Source: an uncultured Eubacteriales bacterium
GTDB taxonomy: Bacteria > Bacillota > Clostridia > Christensenellales > Aristaeellaceae
Direction of reading: 5' to 3'
Length of the DNA: 44,261 bases
NCBI GenBank assembly: GCA_902765735.1
Contig: CACXBB010000015.1
Location: forward strand, 1 to 44,261
Part shown: piece after piece, positions 6,943 through 13,947 of the stretch
Numbering within the stretch: position 1 is the stretch's first letter
Layout: every line of letters starts with the position of its first letter
Program-made: the position numbers and the translations under genes
Notes under the pieces: model-generated
What the model saw: the letters and a program-made list of their open reading frames with translations, nothing else
Databases searched by the model: none
What the model was told of the DNA's origin: nothing

Positions 6943-6971
6943 ATTATAGCGAATTTTGCCACATTCGTCAA
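6943..6971 (-). promoter_or_regulatory. rplM-rpsI promoter
   Basis: On the minus strand TTGACG (6966-6971), 17-bp spacer and TATAAT (6943-6948): a strong sigma-A promoter with a predicted start near 6936. Confidence 0.85.
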
Positions 6972-7003
6972 CGGAAATCCCCGTTATTCCGTATAATTTA
7001 ACA

Positions 7004-7909
7004 TCAGAATCTGCCAAACGAGAGGATGCAGAACACCGCCAGGCCGCCAGTGAGCATGTACACCGCCAGCGCCTTCCGATCGGTGCGCAGACGGTCGGTC
7101 AGAAGCCCCAGCGCGGCGGACAGCGTGGACACGGCGCACAGCCCGGTAAGCCCCGCGCACAGCCAGAAGCCGAATATTCCCAATCGTGCTGACAGCACCA
7201 CCCAGGGCAGGCGCTGTATGAGCACCGCGTCCCCCGCCCGGAGCAGCGCGGCGCACCCCGGGATCAGCACCGCGGCCATCAGCGCGGCGGCCTTGACGCC
7301 CAGCATCGGCGGGCGGACCGTCCCCGGCCGCACCCCGCGCAGGCCCCACAGGGCGGCGGCGGCGTTCATGGCGGCGTAGGCCGCCGAGAGGGACAGCGCC
7401 GCCGCCATCGAGCCCGCCAAGGCGAAGTCCGTCTCCCCGCTCACGCGGATGCGGGCCGGGCGTCCGTCCAGCGCGGAAGCAATGTAGAAGGCCGATAGCC
7501 CCAGGGTCACCATAATCCCCAGCGGCCAGCCAGCGCCCGTCCACCCGATGATCAGCGCCGAGAGCAGCCCGAAGCCCGCGCCGAACAGGTAGCCGTGGCG
7601 CACGGGCAGCGTCAGCGCCCCCACCTCCCCCAGCTTTGTCAGCATGAAGGCGGACACCAGCGCAGCGAACAGCAGCCGGAGCGCCTCGGCGGCGCGCTCA
7701 AGCCCGGTCCGCGCCCGGCAGGTCCCGCTTCGGGCGGCGGCGAAGGCCACCATCGCACCGAACAGCGCGCAGGCCGTCAGCACCCCCGCCCAGGCGGCGT
7801 CCTTCATCTGGGCGAAGAACAGCACCAGCCCCCGCCCTGAGGAGAGCCCCACCCCGGCGACGGCCGCCATCACCGACAGCGCCGTGCGCCATTCCGCCCG
7901 TTCGCGCAT
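7004..7909 (-). CDS. YkvI-like integral membrane protein
   Basis: A 301-residue protein with about eight to nine hydrophobic segments spread along its length. The N-terminal stretch GVGLSSGRGLVLFF resembles the GxGFxSGRE...FF motif of YkvI-type membrane proteins, which belong to the amino-acid/polyamine transporter superfamily. The substrate is unknown. The ATG at 7907-7909 follows GGGGGTG, but that sequence also forms the 3' arm of a terminator-like hairpin (7916-7947), so expression may be low or regulated. It is the last of the minus-strand genes before the rplM promoter. Confidence 0.65.
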   Translation of the reverse strand: MRERAEWRTALSVMAAVAGVGLSSGRGLVLFFAQMKDAAWAGVLTACALFGAMVAFAAARSGTCRARTGLERAAEALRLLFAALVSAFMLTKLGEVGALTLPVRHGYLFGAGFGLLSALIIGWTGAGWPLGIMVTLGLSAFYIASALDGRPARIRVSGETDFALAGSMAAALSLSAAYAAMNAAAALWGLRGVRPGTVRPPMLGVKAAALMAAVLIPGCAALLRAGDAVLIQRLPWVVLSARLGIFGFWLCAGLTGLCAVSTLSAALGLLTDRLRTDRKALAVYMLTGGLAVFCILSFGRF

Positions 7910-7915
7910 AAAAAC

Positions 7916-7947
7916 ACCCCCGATCTACCTTATGCAAATCGGGGGGT
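7916..7947. terminator. Terminator-like hairpin covering a ribosome binding site
   Basis: ACCCCCGAT (7916-7924) pairs with ATCGGGGGGT (7938-7947). Runs of T follow on both strands. On the minus strand it ends the 8683-7964 transcript, yet its 3' arm supplies the Shine-Dalgarno of the gene starting at 7909. Confidence 0.7.
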
Positions 7948-7963
7948 TTTTATAGATATCGCG

Positions 7964-8254
7964 TCAATATGCTTCGGCCGCCAGCTCCTCCGCGGTCTGC
8001 TCCACCGGGGTGAGGGTCTCGTACACCCAGTTTTGGGAGGGGTCCTCGTCCGCCGACACCACGGGCGTCTCCTCGGGCTGGGGCGGGCGGGTGACCTGCT
8101 CCGCGGGCTCGGCGAACATGGGATCGGGCTCGGACGCCCGGGTGGCGGCGGTCCTCCGGGCCAGGCCCGGCAAGCCGCGCAGCAACGCAAGCACCACCAG
8201 CGCCAGTATCAAGAGCGCGATGGCGGCGGCGATCAGTCTAACCCTTGCGCGCAT
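7964..8254 (-). CDS. Small single-TM protein, unknown function
   Basis: A 96-residue protein with a basic N-terminus, one strong membrane helix (about residues 8-28, LIAAAIALLILALVVLALL) and a proline- and glutamate-rich extracytoplasmic or cytoplasmic tail. Its ATG lies 3 nt beyond the stop of the P-loop gene, so they are co-transcribed. I do not recognise the family. The pairing with a P-loop ATPase suggests a membrane partner, which is inference. Confidence 0.6.
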   Translation of the reverse strand: MRARVRLIAAAIALLILALVVLALLRGLPGLARRTAATRASEPDPMFAEPAEQVTRPPQPEETPVVSADEDPSQNWVYETLTPVEQTAEELAAEAY

Positions 8255-8257
8255 CGA

Positions 8258-8683
8258 TCAATCGGCGTACCTGATGACGTACTCGGGCACCTCGTCCGCG
8301 GAGGCGCTGATGGACAGTACGAAGGAGCAGTGATGGGCCTCGCTCATAAAGGCCAGCTTTTCAAAGAATTCTTCCATTTCAGGGTCGTCCAGCGGCGTCC
8401 GGACCAGCTTTTTAAAGGCGTCCACGCAGATCATGCTCAGGTCGAAATCGGCGGACAGCATGCCGCACAGGAAGGCCAGGAACTCGCTGGCGCGGCACTT
8501 GTAGGCCACGGGATACTCGCTGGCGTCCACGAAGCGGATCTCGTGGCGCAGGTCGTACATGTAGCGCTTGTCGTCGTCGATGAAGATGATATTGCCGTGC
8601 TCGCTCTTGAGGGCATCGTTGGTGATGTCGATCAGTCGCTTGGTCTTGCCGCTGCCCTTGTCACCCAGTATCACTCGAATCAT
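8258..8683 (-). CDS. P-loop ATPase, unknown function
   Basis: A 141-residue protein with a Walker A motif at residues 7-15 (GDKGSGKTK) and a likely Walker B strand DLSMICVD at about residues 80-87. The rest is alpha/beta, ending in a strand that reads like a sensor region (CSFVLSISAS). The size is near a minimal nucleotide-binding domain. The start ATG follows AGGAGAGG, and a good promoter lies at 8763-8791. It is co-transcribed with a one-TM protein. Cytoplasmic nucleotide binding is likely; the process is unknown. Confidence 0.75.
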   Translation of the reverse strand: MIRVILGDKGSGKTKRLIDITNDALKSEHGNIIFIDDDKRYMYDLRHEIRFVDASEYPVAYKCRASEFLAFLCGMLSADFDLSMICVDAFKKLVRTPLDDPEMEEFFEKLAFMSEAHHCSFVLSISASADEVPEYVIRYAD

Positions 8684-8762
8684 TTTGAATCCTCTCCTTC
8701 TCGATCAGGTAGGGACGTCATAGCACGCTTCAGGGGAACCGCAATTCCCCCTCCACAGGTTT

Positions 8763-8791
8763 ATTATACATGACTTCTCCGATAATTACAA
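8763..8791 (-). promoter_or_regulatory. Promoter of the P-loop/one-TM operon
   Basis: On the minus strand TTGTAA (8786-8791), 17-bp spacer and TATAAT (8763-8768), with the start codon 80 nt downstream. Confidence 0.7.
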
Positions 8792-8842
8792 GCACCCCGG
8801 GAAGGTTTATTTTCCTGCGGGAGGGTCGATCGACAGGGCAAA

Positions 8843-8871
8843 GCGGACGCGCCCGTCGGGGCGGCGTCCGC
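8843..8871 (-). terminator. Probable terminator of the ROK gene
   Basis: GCGGACGC (8843-8850) and GCGTCCGC (8864-8871) form a perfect 8-bp GC stem 10 nt after the ROK stop codon. Only TTT follows on the minus strand, so termination may be weak. Confidence 0.55.
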
Positions 8872-8881
8872 CTGAATCTAC

Positions 8882-10111
8882 CTATATATAGTTCTTTTCG
8901 TCGCTGAACAGCCGGTCGATCAGCAGCGTGTAGGCGCCCAGCGTGGTCAGCTCCAGTATGGAGCGCTTGTCCACCATGAGCTCGAAGGGGCGCCGGTCGT
9001 CGCCGTAATAGCGGAAGGACCGAAGCTCCTCAAACAGCGTCTCGCGGAAGTGCTCGTCGATGTGGGCGTAATCCCCCTGGAAGATGACCTCCTCCGGGTT
9101 GAACATGAGCGTCAGGTTGCGAAGCGCGGTGGCGAAGAAGCGGGCCGTGTAGGCCGAGAGCGCCCGGCCCAGGCCGTCGCCCTCCGCGGAGGCCGCGAAA
9201 ATGCTCTTGATGGTGATGGATTCCAGTCCGTCCTTCACCAGCGGGCTGTCGGGGTAATCCGCCGCCATGCGCACGATCATGCCCTTGAGCCGGTCCGCGC
9301 TCACCTGGCGCTCGAAGCAGCCCCGGCTGCCGCAGCCGCACACCTCGTCGTCCTCCGGCGCGAGGATCATGTGGCCGATCTCGCCGATGAGCGAATCCTT
9401 GCCGTGCAGTATCATACCGGCCACCATCTGGGAGGCCACCACGCCGCCCCAGCCGGAGAACACCGTGGCGACCGGGCGCGCCGGGCCGACGGTCTCGTGC
9501 AGAAAGGCGCTGCCGCACACCTTGCCCACGTTCTCCGTCATGATGAGCAGGTCCTGACCGAAGTATGCCGCCAGCTTCTCGGTGATGGGGATGTCCTTGC
9601 CCCACTCCGGGAACAGCGAATTGTACCTGAGCCGGTTGCTGTCGCGCTCCACGATCCCCGGGCTGGACACGCACACGCCGAACACCTGCTTTAAGCTGAT
9701 GCCGCGGGCCTTCATCATGTCGTCGCAGACCTGCCAGATGGTCGCGGCGATCTCGTCGATGCCGAGCCCCACCACCCCCGGGCGCGTGCAGGCGTCGATG
9801 GTCTCGCCCCGGAAGTTGAAAAGCGTCACCAGCAGCTCCGACGGGCTGATCAGTATGTTGAACAGGCACCTGTCCGCCGGGAGGGAGAACAGCTCCGCCC
9901 GTTTGCCGCCCATGCTGCCGGAGTTCGCCTTGCCCTCCGAGACGATGACGCCCTTCTCCAGATAGTACTGGATGGCCTTCATCACCGTCTGCCGGCTGAT
10001 GCCAATGCGCCCGGCGATGTCCGCCACGGAGAGCACCATGCCGGATTTGAACATCTCCAGGATCTGTATTCTGTTGTTCCGCTTCAGGTCAGAAGGCCGT
10101 GTCGCGGTCAT
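8882..10111 (-). CDS. ROK-family (NagC/XylR-type) transcriptional regulator
   Basis: A 409-residue regulator: N-terminal winged helix-turn-helix (about residues 10-75, SVADIAGRIGISRQTVMKAI) followed by a sugar-kinase-like ROK domain. The ROK zinc motif CGCGSRGCFE is intact and preceded by GEIGH. Family members are repressors released by a sugar or sugar phosphate. The ATG at 10109-10111, 7 nt behind AAGGG, was preferred to ATG 10117 and TTG 10129 upstream. It is transcribed divergently from an aldo/keto reductase, with an inverted repeat between the promoters, and may control itself and that gene. Confidence 0.9.
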   Translation of the reverse strand: MTATRPSDLKRNNRIQILEMFKSGMVLSVADIAGRIGISRQTVMKAIQYYLEKGVIVSEGKANSGSMGGKRAELFSLPADRCLFNILISPSELLVTLFNFRGETIDACTRPGVVGLGIDEIAATIWQVCDDMMKARGISLKQVFGVCVSSPGIVERDSNRLRYNSLFPEWGKDIPITEKLAAYFGQDLLIMTENVGKVCGSAFLHETVGPARPVATVFSGWGGVVASQMVAGMILHGKDSLIGEIGHMILAPEDDEVCGCGSRGCFERQVSADRLKGMIVRMAADYPDSPLVKDGLESITIKSIFAASAEGDGLGRALSAYTARFFATALRNLTLMFNPEEVIFQGDYAHIDEHFRETLFEELRSFRYYGDDRRPFELMVDKRSILELTTLGAYTLLIDRLFSDEKNYI

Positions 10112-10169
10112 ACCCATACCCTTCAGCAAAAAAATCCCCCCGACGCTTGCGCGGATTCTGTTTGTGTGG

Positions 10170-10199
10170 AGTATACCATGCCGGGGACAAGTGTGTCAA
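10170..10199 (-). promoter_or_regulatory. ROK regulator promoter
   Basis: On the minus strand a perfect TTGACA (10194-10199), 18-bp spacer and TATACT (10170-10175). Confidence 0.85.
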
Positions 10200-10295
10200 G
10201 CCGAACGGTTTTACAAATTGAAATATAGAATAAGTTATTAGTTATTAATAAACCTCTTTAATCGTTTTTTTGTTACCTGGAACCATGTCATAGTC

Positions 10296-10317
10296 CTGAA
10301 AAATGATCGATTTTCAG
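10296..10317. promoter_or_regulatory. Inverted repeat between divergent promoters, possible operator
   Basis: CTGAAAA (10296-10302) and TTTTCAG (10311-10317) are perfect arms around 8 bp. The repeat lies 19 bp upstream of the -35 box of the reductase gene. ROK regulators bind such AT-rich palindromes; assignment is inference. Confidence 0.45.
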
Positions 10318-10335
10318 TAATTTTGGGCGCTATGC

Positions 10336-10364
10336 TTGTCATTTTGCGGCGCGTATGCTATAAT
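10336..10364 (+). promoter_or_regulatory. Aldo/keto reductase promoter
   Basis: TTGTCA (10336-10341), 17-bp spacer and TATAAT (10359-10364). The transcript would have a long leader of about 145 nt before the ATG at 10516. Confidence 0.8.
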
Positions 10365-10515
10365 ATGCGTACCAATAGTTACATGAACGGGCCATTTGAC
10401 CGCGCAATTCTTAATACAAATATAATAATTGATGGAGACGCGGCGACGCCTCCGCACCGTCCCCTCCCCCTTCCCGACCGACCCGGACCCCCGATCCAAA
10501 CGAAGGGAGGACACC

Positions 10516-11523
10516 ATGGAATACGGACATATCGCCCATGTGGACAAGCCCATATCCCGCATGGTCTTCGGCACGGCGATGCCGACGATGTTTGCAGCGT
10601 TTCGCTCGGTGTACGGCGAATCGCCCGATTTTGACGCGCGCCTCGACGCGGCCTTCCGGCTGCTGGACGACATGTACGCCGAGGGCGTGAACTGCTTCGA
10701 CTGCGCCGACCACTACGGCGAGGAGCCCCTGGGCGAGTGGCTTCAGGCCCGGGGCCTGCGCGATCAGGTGGTCATACTCACCAAGGGCGCGCACCACAAC
10801 CGCTGGCGCAGGCGCGTCACGGACTTCGACATCCTCCACGACGTGCACAACTCCCTGGCGAAGCTCAGGACGAACCACCTTGAGATCTATCTTCTGCACC
10901 GGGACGATCCCGCCGTGCCCGTCGGTCCCCTGATGGACGCGCTGAACCGCTGCGTGGACGAGGGCAAGCTGGGGGCCATCGGCGTGTCGAACTGGACGAT
11001 CCCCCGCATCGAGGCGGCCAACGACTACGCCCTGAAGCACGGCTTGCGGCCGTTTACCGTGTCCAGCCCCAACTACGGCCTGGCGGAGCAGGTGGAGGAC
11101 CCCTGGGGCGGCGGGTGCCTGAGCCTGTCCGGGCCCGCGAACCGCGAGGACCGGGCGTGGTACGCCAAGAACCGCATGCCCGTGTTCGCCTATTCGACCC
11201 TGGCGCGGGGCTTCTTCTCCGGCCGGGTCAGATCGGACGACCCCGCCTCCGCCCGGCGCTTCATGGACGAAGCCGGCGTGAAGGGCTACGCCCATCCGGA
11301 CAACTTCAAGCGCCTGAGGCGCTGCGAGCTGCTCGCGGCCGAAAAGGGGCTGACGGTCCCGGAGATCGCCATGGCCTGGCTGTTCAACCAGCGCGCGCTG
11401 GACGTCTACGCCCTGTCCTCCCCATCGAAGCGCGAGCGCATGCGTTCAAACGTCGCCGCCGGCGGGATTCATCTGACCGATGCCGAGTGTCGCTGGCTGG
11501 ACCTGGAGACCGATCACCGATAA
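10516..11523 (+). CDS. Aldo/keto reductase
   Basis: A 335-residue NAD(P)H-dependent oxidoreductase with a (beta/alpha)8 barrel. The catalytic tetrad is visible: Asp in NCFDCADHYG together with the Tyr of the same segment, Lys in ILTKGAHH and His in YLLHRDD. The ATG at 10516 follows AAGGGAGG; upstream in-frame ATG codons at 10429 and later lack such a site. It lies divergently from the ROK repressor, suggesting a role in metabolising the sugar that the repressor senses. The substrate cannot be read from the sequence. Confidence 0.9.
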   Translation: MEYGHIAHVDKPISRMVFGTAMPTMFAAFRSVYGESPDFDARLDAAFRLLDDMYAEGVNCFDCADHYGEEPLGEWLQARGLRDQVVILTKGAHHNRWRRRVTDFDILHDVHNSLAKLRTNHLEIYLLHRDDPAVPVGPLMDALNRCVDEGKLGAIGVSNWTIPRIEAANDYALKHGLRPFTVSSPNYGLAEQVEDPWGGGCLSLSGPANREDRAWYAKNRMPVFAYSTLARGFFSGRVRSDDPASARRFMDEAGVKGYAHPDNFKRLRRCELLAAEKGLTVPEIAMAWLFNQRALDVYALSSPSKRERMRSNVAAGGIHLTDAECRWLDLETDHR

Positions 11524-11538
11524 CGGCATATATAATAT

Positions 11539-11574
11539 GAAAGAAGTCCCGACTCCATGAGCGGGACTTCTTTC
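11539..11574. terminator. Bidirectional terminator
   Basis: GAAAGAAGTCCCG (11539-11551) and CGGGACTTCTTTC (11562-11574) form a perfect 13-bp stem between convergent genes. The T-rich arm serves the plus strand and the A-rich arm the minus strand. Confidence 0.85.
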
Positions 11575-11588
11575 ACAGATGCGCCGAA

Positions 11589-11819
11589 TCAGCCGATGAT
11601 GAAGGGCTTCAATTCCTCCATCAGGTCGTCGCAGTGGTCCGCGTACACCTCGAGGGTGATCGGCTTGGACAGATCGAGGCTGAAGATGCCCAGTATGGAC
11701 TTGCCGTCCACCACATGGCGGCCCACGCGCAGGTCGATATCAAAGGGGTAGCGATTGGCGATATTCACAAAGGTCTTGACATTCTCAGCCAGGCTGAGCT
11801 TGATGTTAACGGCTTTCAT
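11589..11819 (-). CDS. HPr-like protein lacking the phosphorylatable His (Crh-like)
   Basis: A 76-residue HPr-fold protein. Aligning FVNIANRYPFDIDLRVG and VDGKSILGIFSL with HPr puts Ser41 at the position of HPr Ser46 (the HPr kinase site), while the active-site His15 is replaced by Leu10 in SLAENV. It therefore cannot carry phosphate in the PTS but could be phosphorylated on serine and serve in carbon-catabolite regulation, as Crh does in Bacillus. The ATG at 11817-11819 follows GAGGAG. It is a single gene convergent with the aldo/keto reductase. Confidence 0.8.
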   Translation of the reverse strand: MKAVNIKLSLAENVKTFVNIANRYPFDIDLRVGRHVVDGKSILGIFSLDLSKPITLEVYADHCDDLMEELKPFIIG

Positions 11820-11995
11820 CGTTTCCGTCTCCTCACTTTAGCTTGATTGGAGGCAGCATATCCTCCGAGACGGTATTATCATACATCTTTTCGCCAAATA
11901 ATGCAAGCATTATTGGTCATTCGCACAAACTTAATTTGTGCCCTTTCACTATCTCGTCAAATTAGGTAAAAACCATATAAAATTTCATTTTTTGC

Positions 11996-12024
11996 TTGAC
12001 TTTCATGCCGTGTTGCGATATAAT
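11996..12024 (+). promoter_or_regulatory. Promoter of the tRNA transcript
   Basis: TTGACT (11996-12001), 17-bp spacer and TATAAT (12019-12024), 40 nt upstream of the first tRNA. Confidence 0.85.
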
Positions 12025-12064
12025 CTTATTCGTCGATCGGGTATGAATCGTGCTCGGTTGACGG

Positions 12065-12138
12065 TGCCGAATTGTGTAAAGGTAGCACGAATGACTCTGA
12101 CTCATTTAGTCCTGGTTCGAATCCAGGTTCGGCAGCCA
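12065..12138 (+). tRNA. tRNA-Gln (anticodon CUG)
   Basis: A complete cloverleaf: acceptor TGCCGAA with TTCGGCA, anticodon stem AATGA/TCATT around loop CTCTGAC (anticodon CTG, reading CAG), T arm CCTGG-TTCGAAT-CCAGG, discriminator G and an encoded CCA at 12136-12138. Confidence 0.95.
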
Positions 12139-12143
12139 GACAT

Positions 12144-12218
12144 GCCTCCATGGTCAAGCGGTTAAGACGTCGCCCTCTCACGGCGAAAACTGGGGTTCGA
12201 GTCCCCATGGAGGTGCCA
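12144..12218 (+). tRNA. tRNA-Glu (anticodon CUC)
   Basis: A complete cloverleaf: acceptor GCCTCCA with TGGAGGT, giving a G-U pair at position 1-72, anticodon stem TCGCC/GGCGA around loop CTCTCAC (anticodon CTC, reading GAG), T arm TGGGG-TTCGAGT-CCCCA, discriminator G and an encoded CCA at 12216-12218. It lies 5 nt after tRNA-Gln in the same transcript. Confidence 0.94.
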
Positions 12219-12220
12219 CA

Positions 12221-12257
12221 AGGACTTCAGATCATGCGGTCTGAAGTCCTTTTTTTA
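12221..12257 (+). terminator. Terminator of the tRNA transcript
   Basis: AGGACTTCAGA (12221-12231) pairs perfectly with TCTGAAGTCCT (12240-12250), followed by a run of seven more T. Confidence 0.93.
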
Positions 12258-12260
12258 TCC

Positions 12261-12288
12261 GCGGGCGATGAGGGCATCGCCCCTACGC
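12261..12288. repeat. Dispersed palindromic repeat, short copy
   Basis: GCGGGCGATG-aggg-CATCGCCCCTACG, with GGGCGATG paired to CATCGCCC. It shares the GCGGGCG...CGCCCCTACG frame with the repeat at 25456-25483, pointing to a family of palindromic repeats in this genome. Confidence 0.6.
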
Positions 12289-12308
12289 AGCCCTCATTGC
12301 TTTTTTAC

Positions 12309-12337
12309 TTGATTTTTGTCTCTTTTTGGGCTATGAT
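12309..12337 (+). promoter_or_regulatory. Promoter of the hydrogenase-maturation genes
   Basis: TTGATT (12309-12314), 17-bp spacer and TATGAT (12332-12337), 20 nt upstream of the regulator ATG. Confidence 0.7.
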
Positions 12338-12357
12338 ATACGCAAGAGGTGATATGT

Positions 12358-12603
12358 ATGAACAACCGCGTCGCCGTCATCAGCATCATCGTGGAAAACG
12401 AGGACGCCGTCAACGCGCTCAACGACCTGCTGCACCAGTACGGCCAGTACATCATCGGGCGGCTGGGCATCCCCTACCGGGCCAAGGGCGTCAACATCAT
12501 CTGCGTGGCCATCGACGCCCCGATCGACGTCATCAACGCCCTGACCGGCGCGCTGGGCCGCATCCCCGGCATCAACGCCAAGGCCACCTGCTCCAACGTC
12601 TGA
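12358..12603 (+). CDS. TM1266-type iron-only hydrogenase system regulator
   Basis: An 81-residue protein with a ferredoxin-like (ACT/NikR C-terminal type) alpha/beta fold, starting NNRVAVISIIVENEDAVNAL and containing GQYIIGRLGIPY and GINAKATCSNV, all typical of the TM1266-like putative regulators found next to hyd maturase genes. It has no DNA-binding domain of its own. The ATG at 12358 follows AGAGGTG. It is first in a transcript with hydF, hydE and hydG, so a role tied to hydrogenase expression or assembly is likely but undefined. Confidence 0.85.
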   Translation: MNNRVAVISIIVENEDAVNALNDLLHQYGQYIIGRLGIPYRAKGVNIICVAIDAPIDVINALTGALGRIPGINAKATCSNV

Positions 12604-12691
12604 ACCCACAACCGACCCTCACGCTCACATCCCCTGACGCCGAAAACGCGCTTTGAGGCGAAAGATACGATGTGCGATTTCACGCGCTGAA

Positions 12692-12721
12692 ACCGCCGTA
12701 TCCGTCACGGGATGCGGCGGT
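12692..12721 (+). other. 12-bp hairpin upstream of hydF
   Basis: ACCGCCGTATCC (12692-12703) pairs with GGATGCGGCGGT (12710-12721), with one G-U pair and a 6-nt loop. No run of T follows. It ends 8 nt ahead of the hydF ribosome binding site, so RNA processing or control of hydF translation is possible. Confidence 0.55.
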
Positions 12722-12738
12722 ATCCTTATGGAGGCATT

Positions 12739-13947
12739 ATGAGTCTGAACGAAACCCCCTCCGGCCAGAGGACCCACATCGGCTTCTTCGGCTGCCGGAA
12801 CGCGGGCAAATCCAGCCTGGTCAACGCCGTCACCGGACAGGCGCTGGCCATCGTGTCGGACGTCCGCGGCACCACCACCGACCAGGTGCTCAAGGCCATG
12901 GAGCTCTTGCCGCTGGGCCCGGTGGTCATCATCGACACCCCCGGCTTCGACGATACGGGGCCGCTGGGCGAGCTGCGCGTGAAGCGCACCCGCGACGCGC
13001 TGAACCGGTGCGACATCGCCGTGCTGGTGGCGGACGGCGCCCTCGGCCTCCAGCCGGCGGACCTGGAGCTTCTGGAGATGATCCGCGCGCGGAGCCTGCC
13101 CCACCTGATCGCCTGGAACAAGTCCGACCGTGCGGACGCCTTGCCGCCCGCGGAGGGCAGCCTGGCCGTCAGCGCCCTGACCGGCATGAACATCGACGCC
13201 TTCAAGGAGGCGCTGGCCCGGATCGTGCCCGACGTCGCGCCGCCCCGGCTGGCGGGCGACCTGGTCGCACCGGGGGAGGTGGCCGTGCTGGTGTGCCCGA
13301 TGGACGAATCCGCCCCCAAGGGACGGCTGATACTGCCCCAGCAGCAGACCATCCGCGACCTGCTGGACGCCGGCGCCCTGGCGCTGGTGACGAAGGAGAC
13401 GGAGCTTGAACGGGCGCTTCAGCGCCTCTCCGGCCCGCCCGGGCTGGTGATCACCGACAGCCAGGTGTTTAAAACCGTCGCCGCCATCGTGCCCGACGAC
13501 GTGCCGCTGACCTCCTTCTCCATACTGATGGCGCGCTACAAGGGCTTTCTGGACGCCGCCGTGGCCGGGGTCAGTGCCATCGACCGCCTTGAGGACGGCG
13601 ACAGGGTGCTCATGGCCGAGGGCTGCACCCATCACCGCCAGTGCAACGACATCGGCACGGTGAAGATCCCCCGCTGGCTGAGGGCGCACACCGGGAAGGA
13701 CATCCAAATCGAGACCAGCACCGGCCGCGATTTCCCCGACGATCTCACGCCCTACAGGGTCGTCATCCACTGCGGCGGCTGCATGCTCACGGAAAACGCG
13801 GTGCAGTACCGCATGAAGCAGGCGCTTTCGCAGGGCGTGGCCTTCACCAACTACGGCATCGTGATCGCCCGGATCACCGGGGCGCTGGAGCGCAGCCTGC
13901 GGCCGTTCCCGGCGCTGCACGGGATGCTGACGGAGGGCGCGCCATGA
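12739..13947 (+). CDS. hydF: [FeFe]-hydrogenase maturation GTPase HydF
   Basis: A 402-residue scaffold and GTPase that carries the 2Fe precursor of the H-cluster to apo-hydrogenase. The N-terminal GTPase domain has a P-loop GCRNAGKSS, switch region GTTTDQ, DTPGF and NKSD. The C-terminal part has the Fe-S ligands CTH (in EGCTHH) and HCGGC. The ATG at 12739 follows GGAGG; an upstream ATG at 12712 has no ribosome binding site and lies in the hairpin. It overlaps hydE by 4 nt (ATGA). A cytoplasmic protein working with HydE and HydG. Confidence 0.97.
   Translation: MSLNETPSGQRTHIGFFGCRNAGKSSLVNAVTGQALAIVSDVRGTTTDQVLKAMELLPLGPVVIIDTPGFDDTGPLGELRVKRTRDALNRCDIAVLVADGALGLQPADLELLEMIRARSLPHLIAWNKSDRADALPPAEGSLAVSALTGMNIDAFKEALARIVPDVAPPRLAGDLVAPGEVAVLVCPMDESAPKGRLILPQQQTIRDLLDAGALALVTKETELERALQRLSGPPGLVITDSQVFKTVAAIVPDDVPLTSFSILMARYKGFLDAAVAGVSAIDRLEDGDRVLMAEGCTHHRQCNDIGTVKIPRWLRAHTGKDIQIETSTGRDFPDDLTPYRVVIHCGGCMLTENAVQYRMKQALSQGVAFTNYGIVIARITGALERSLRPFPALHGMLTEGAP

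Noticed and set aside
11870-11915. Promoter for the HPr-like gene
   Set aside because: A GATAAT-like -10 and a TTGCAT-like -35 are present on the minus strand but about 21 bp apart, too far for a confident call; an AATAATGC-AA-GCATTATT palindrome at 11898-11915 confuses the picture.
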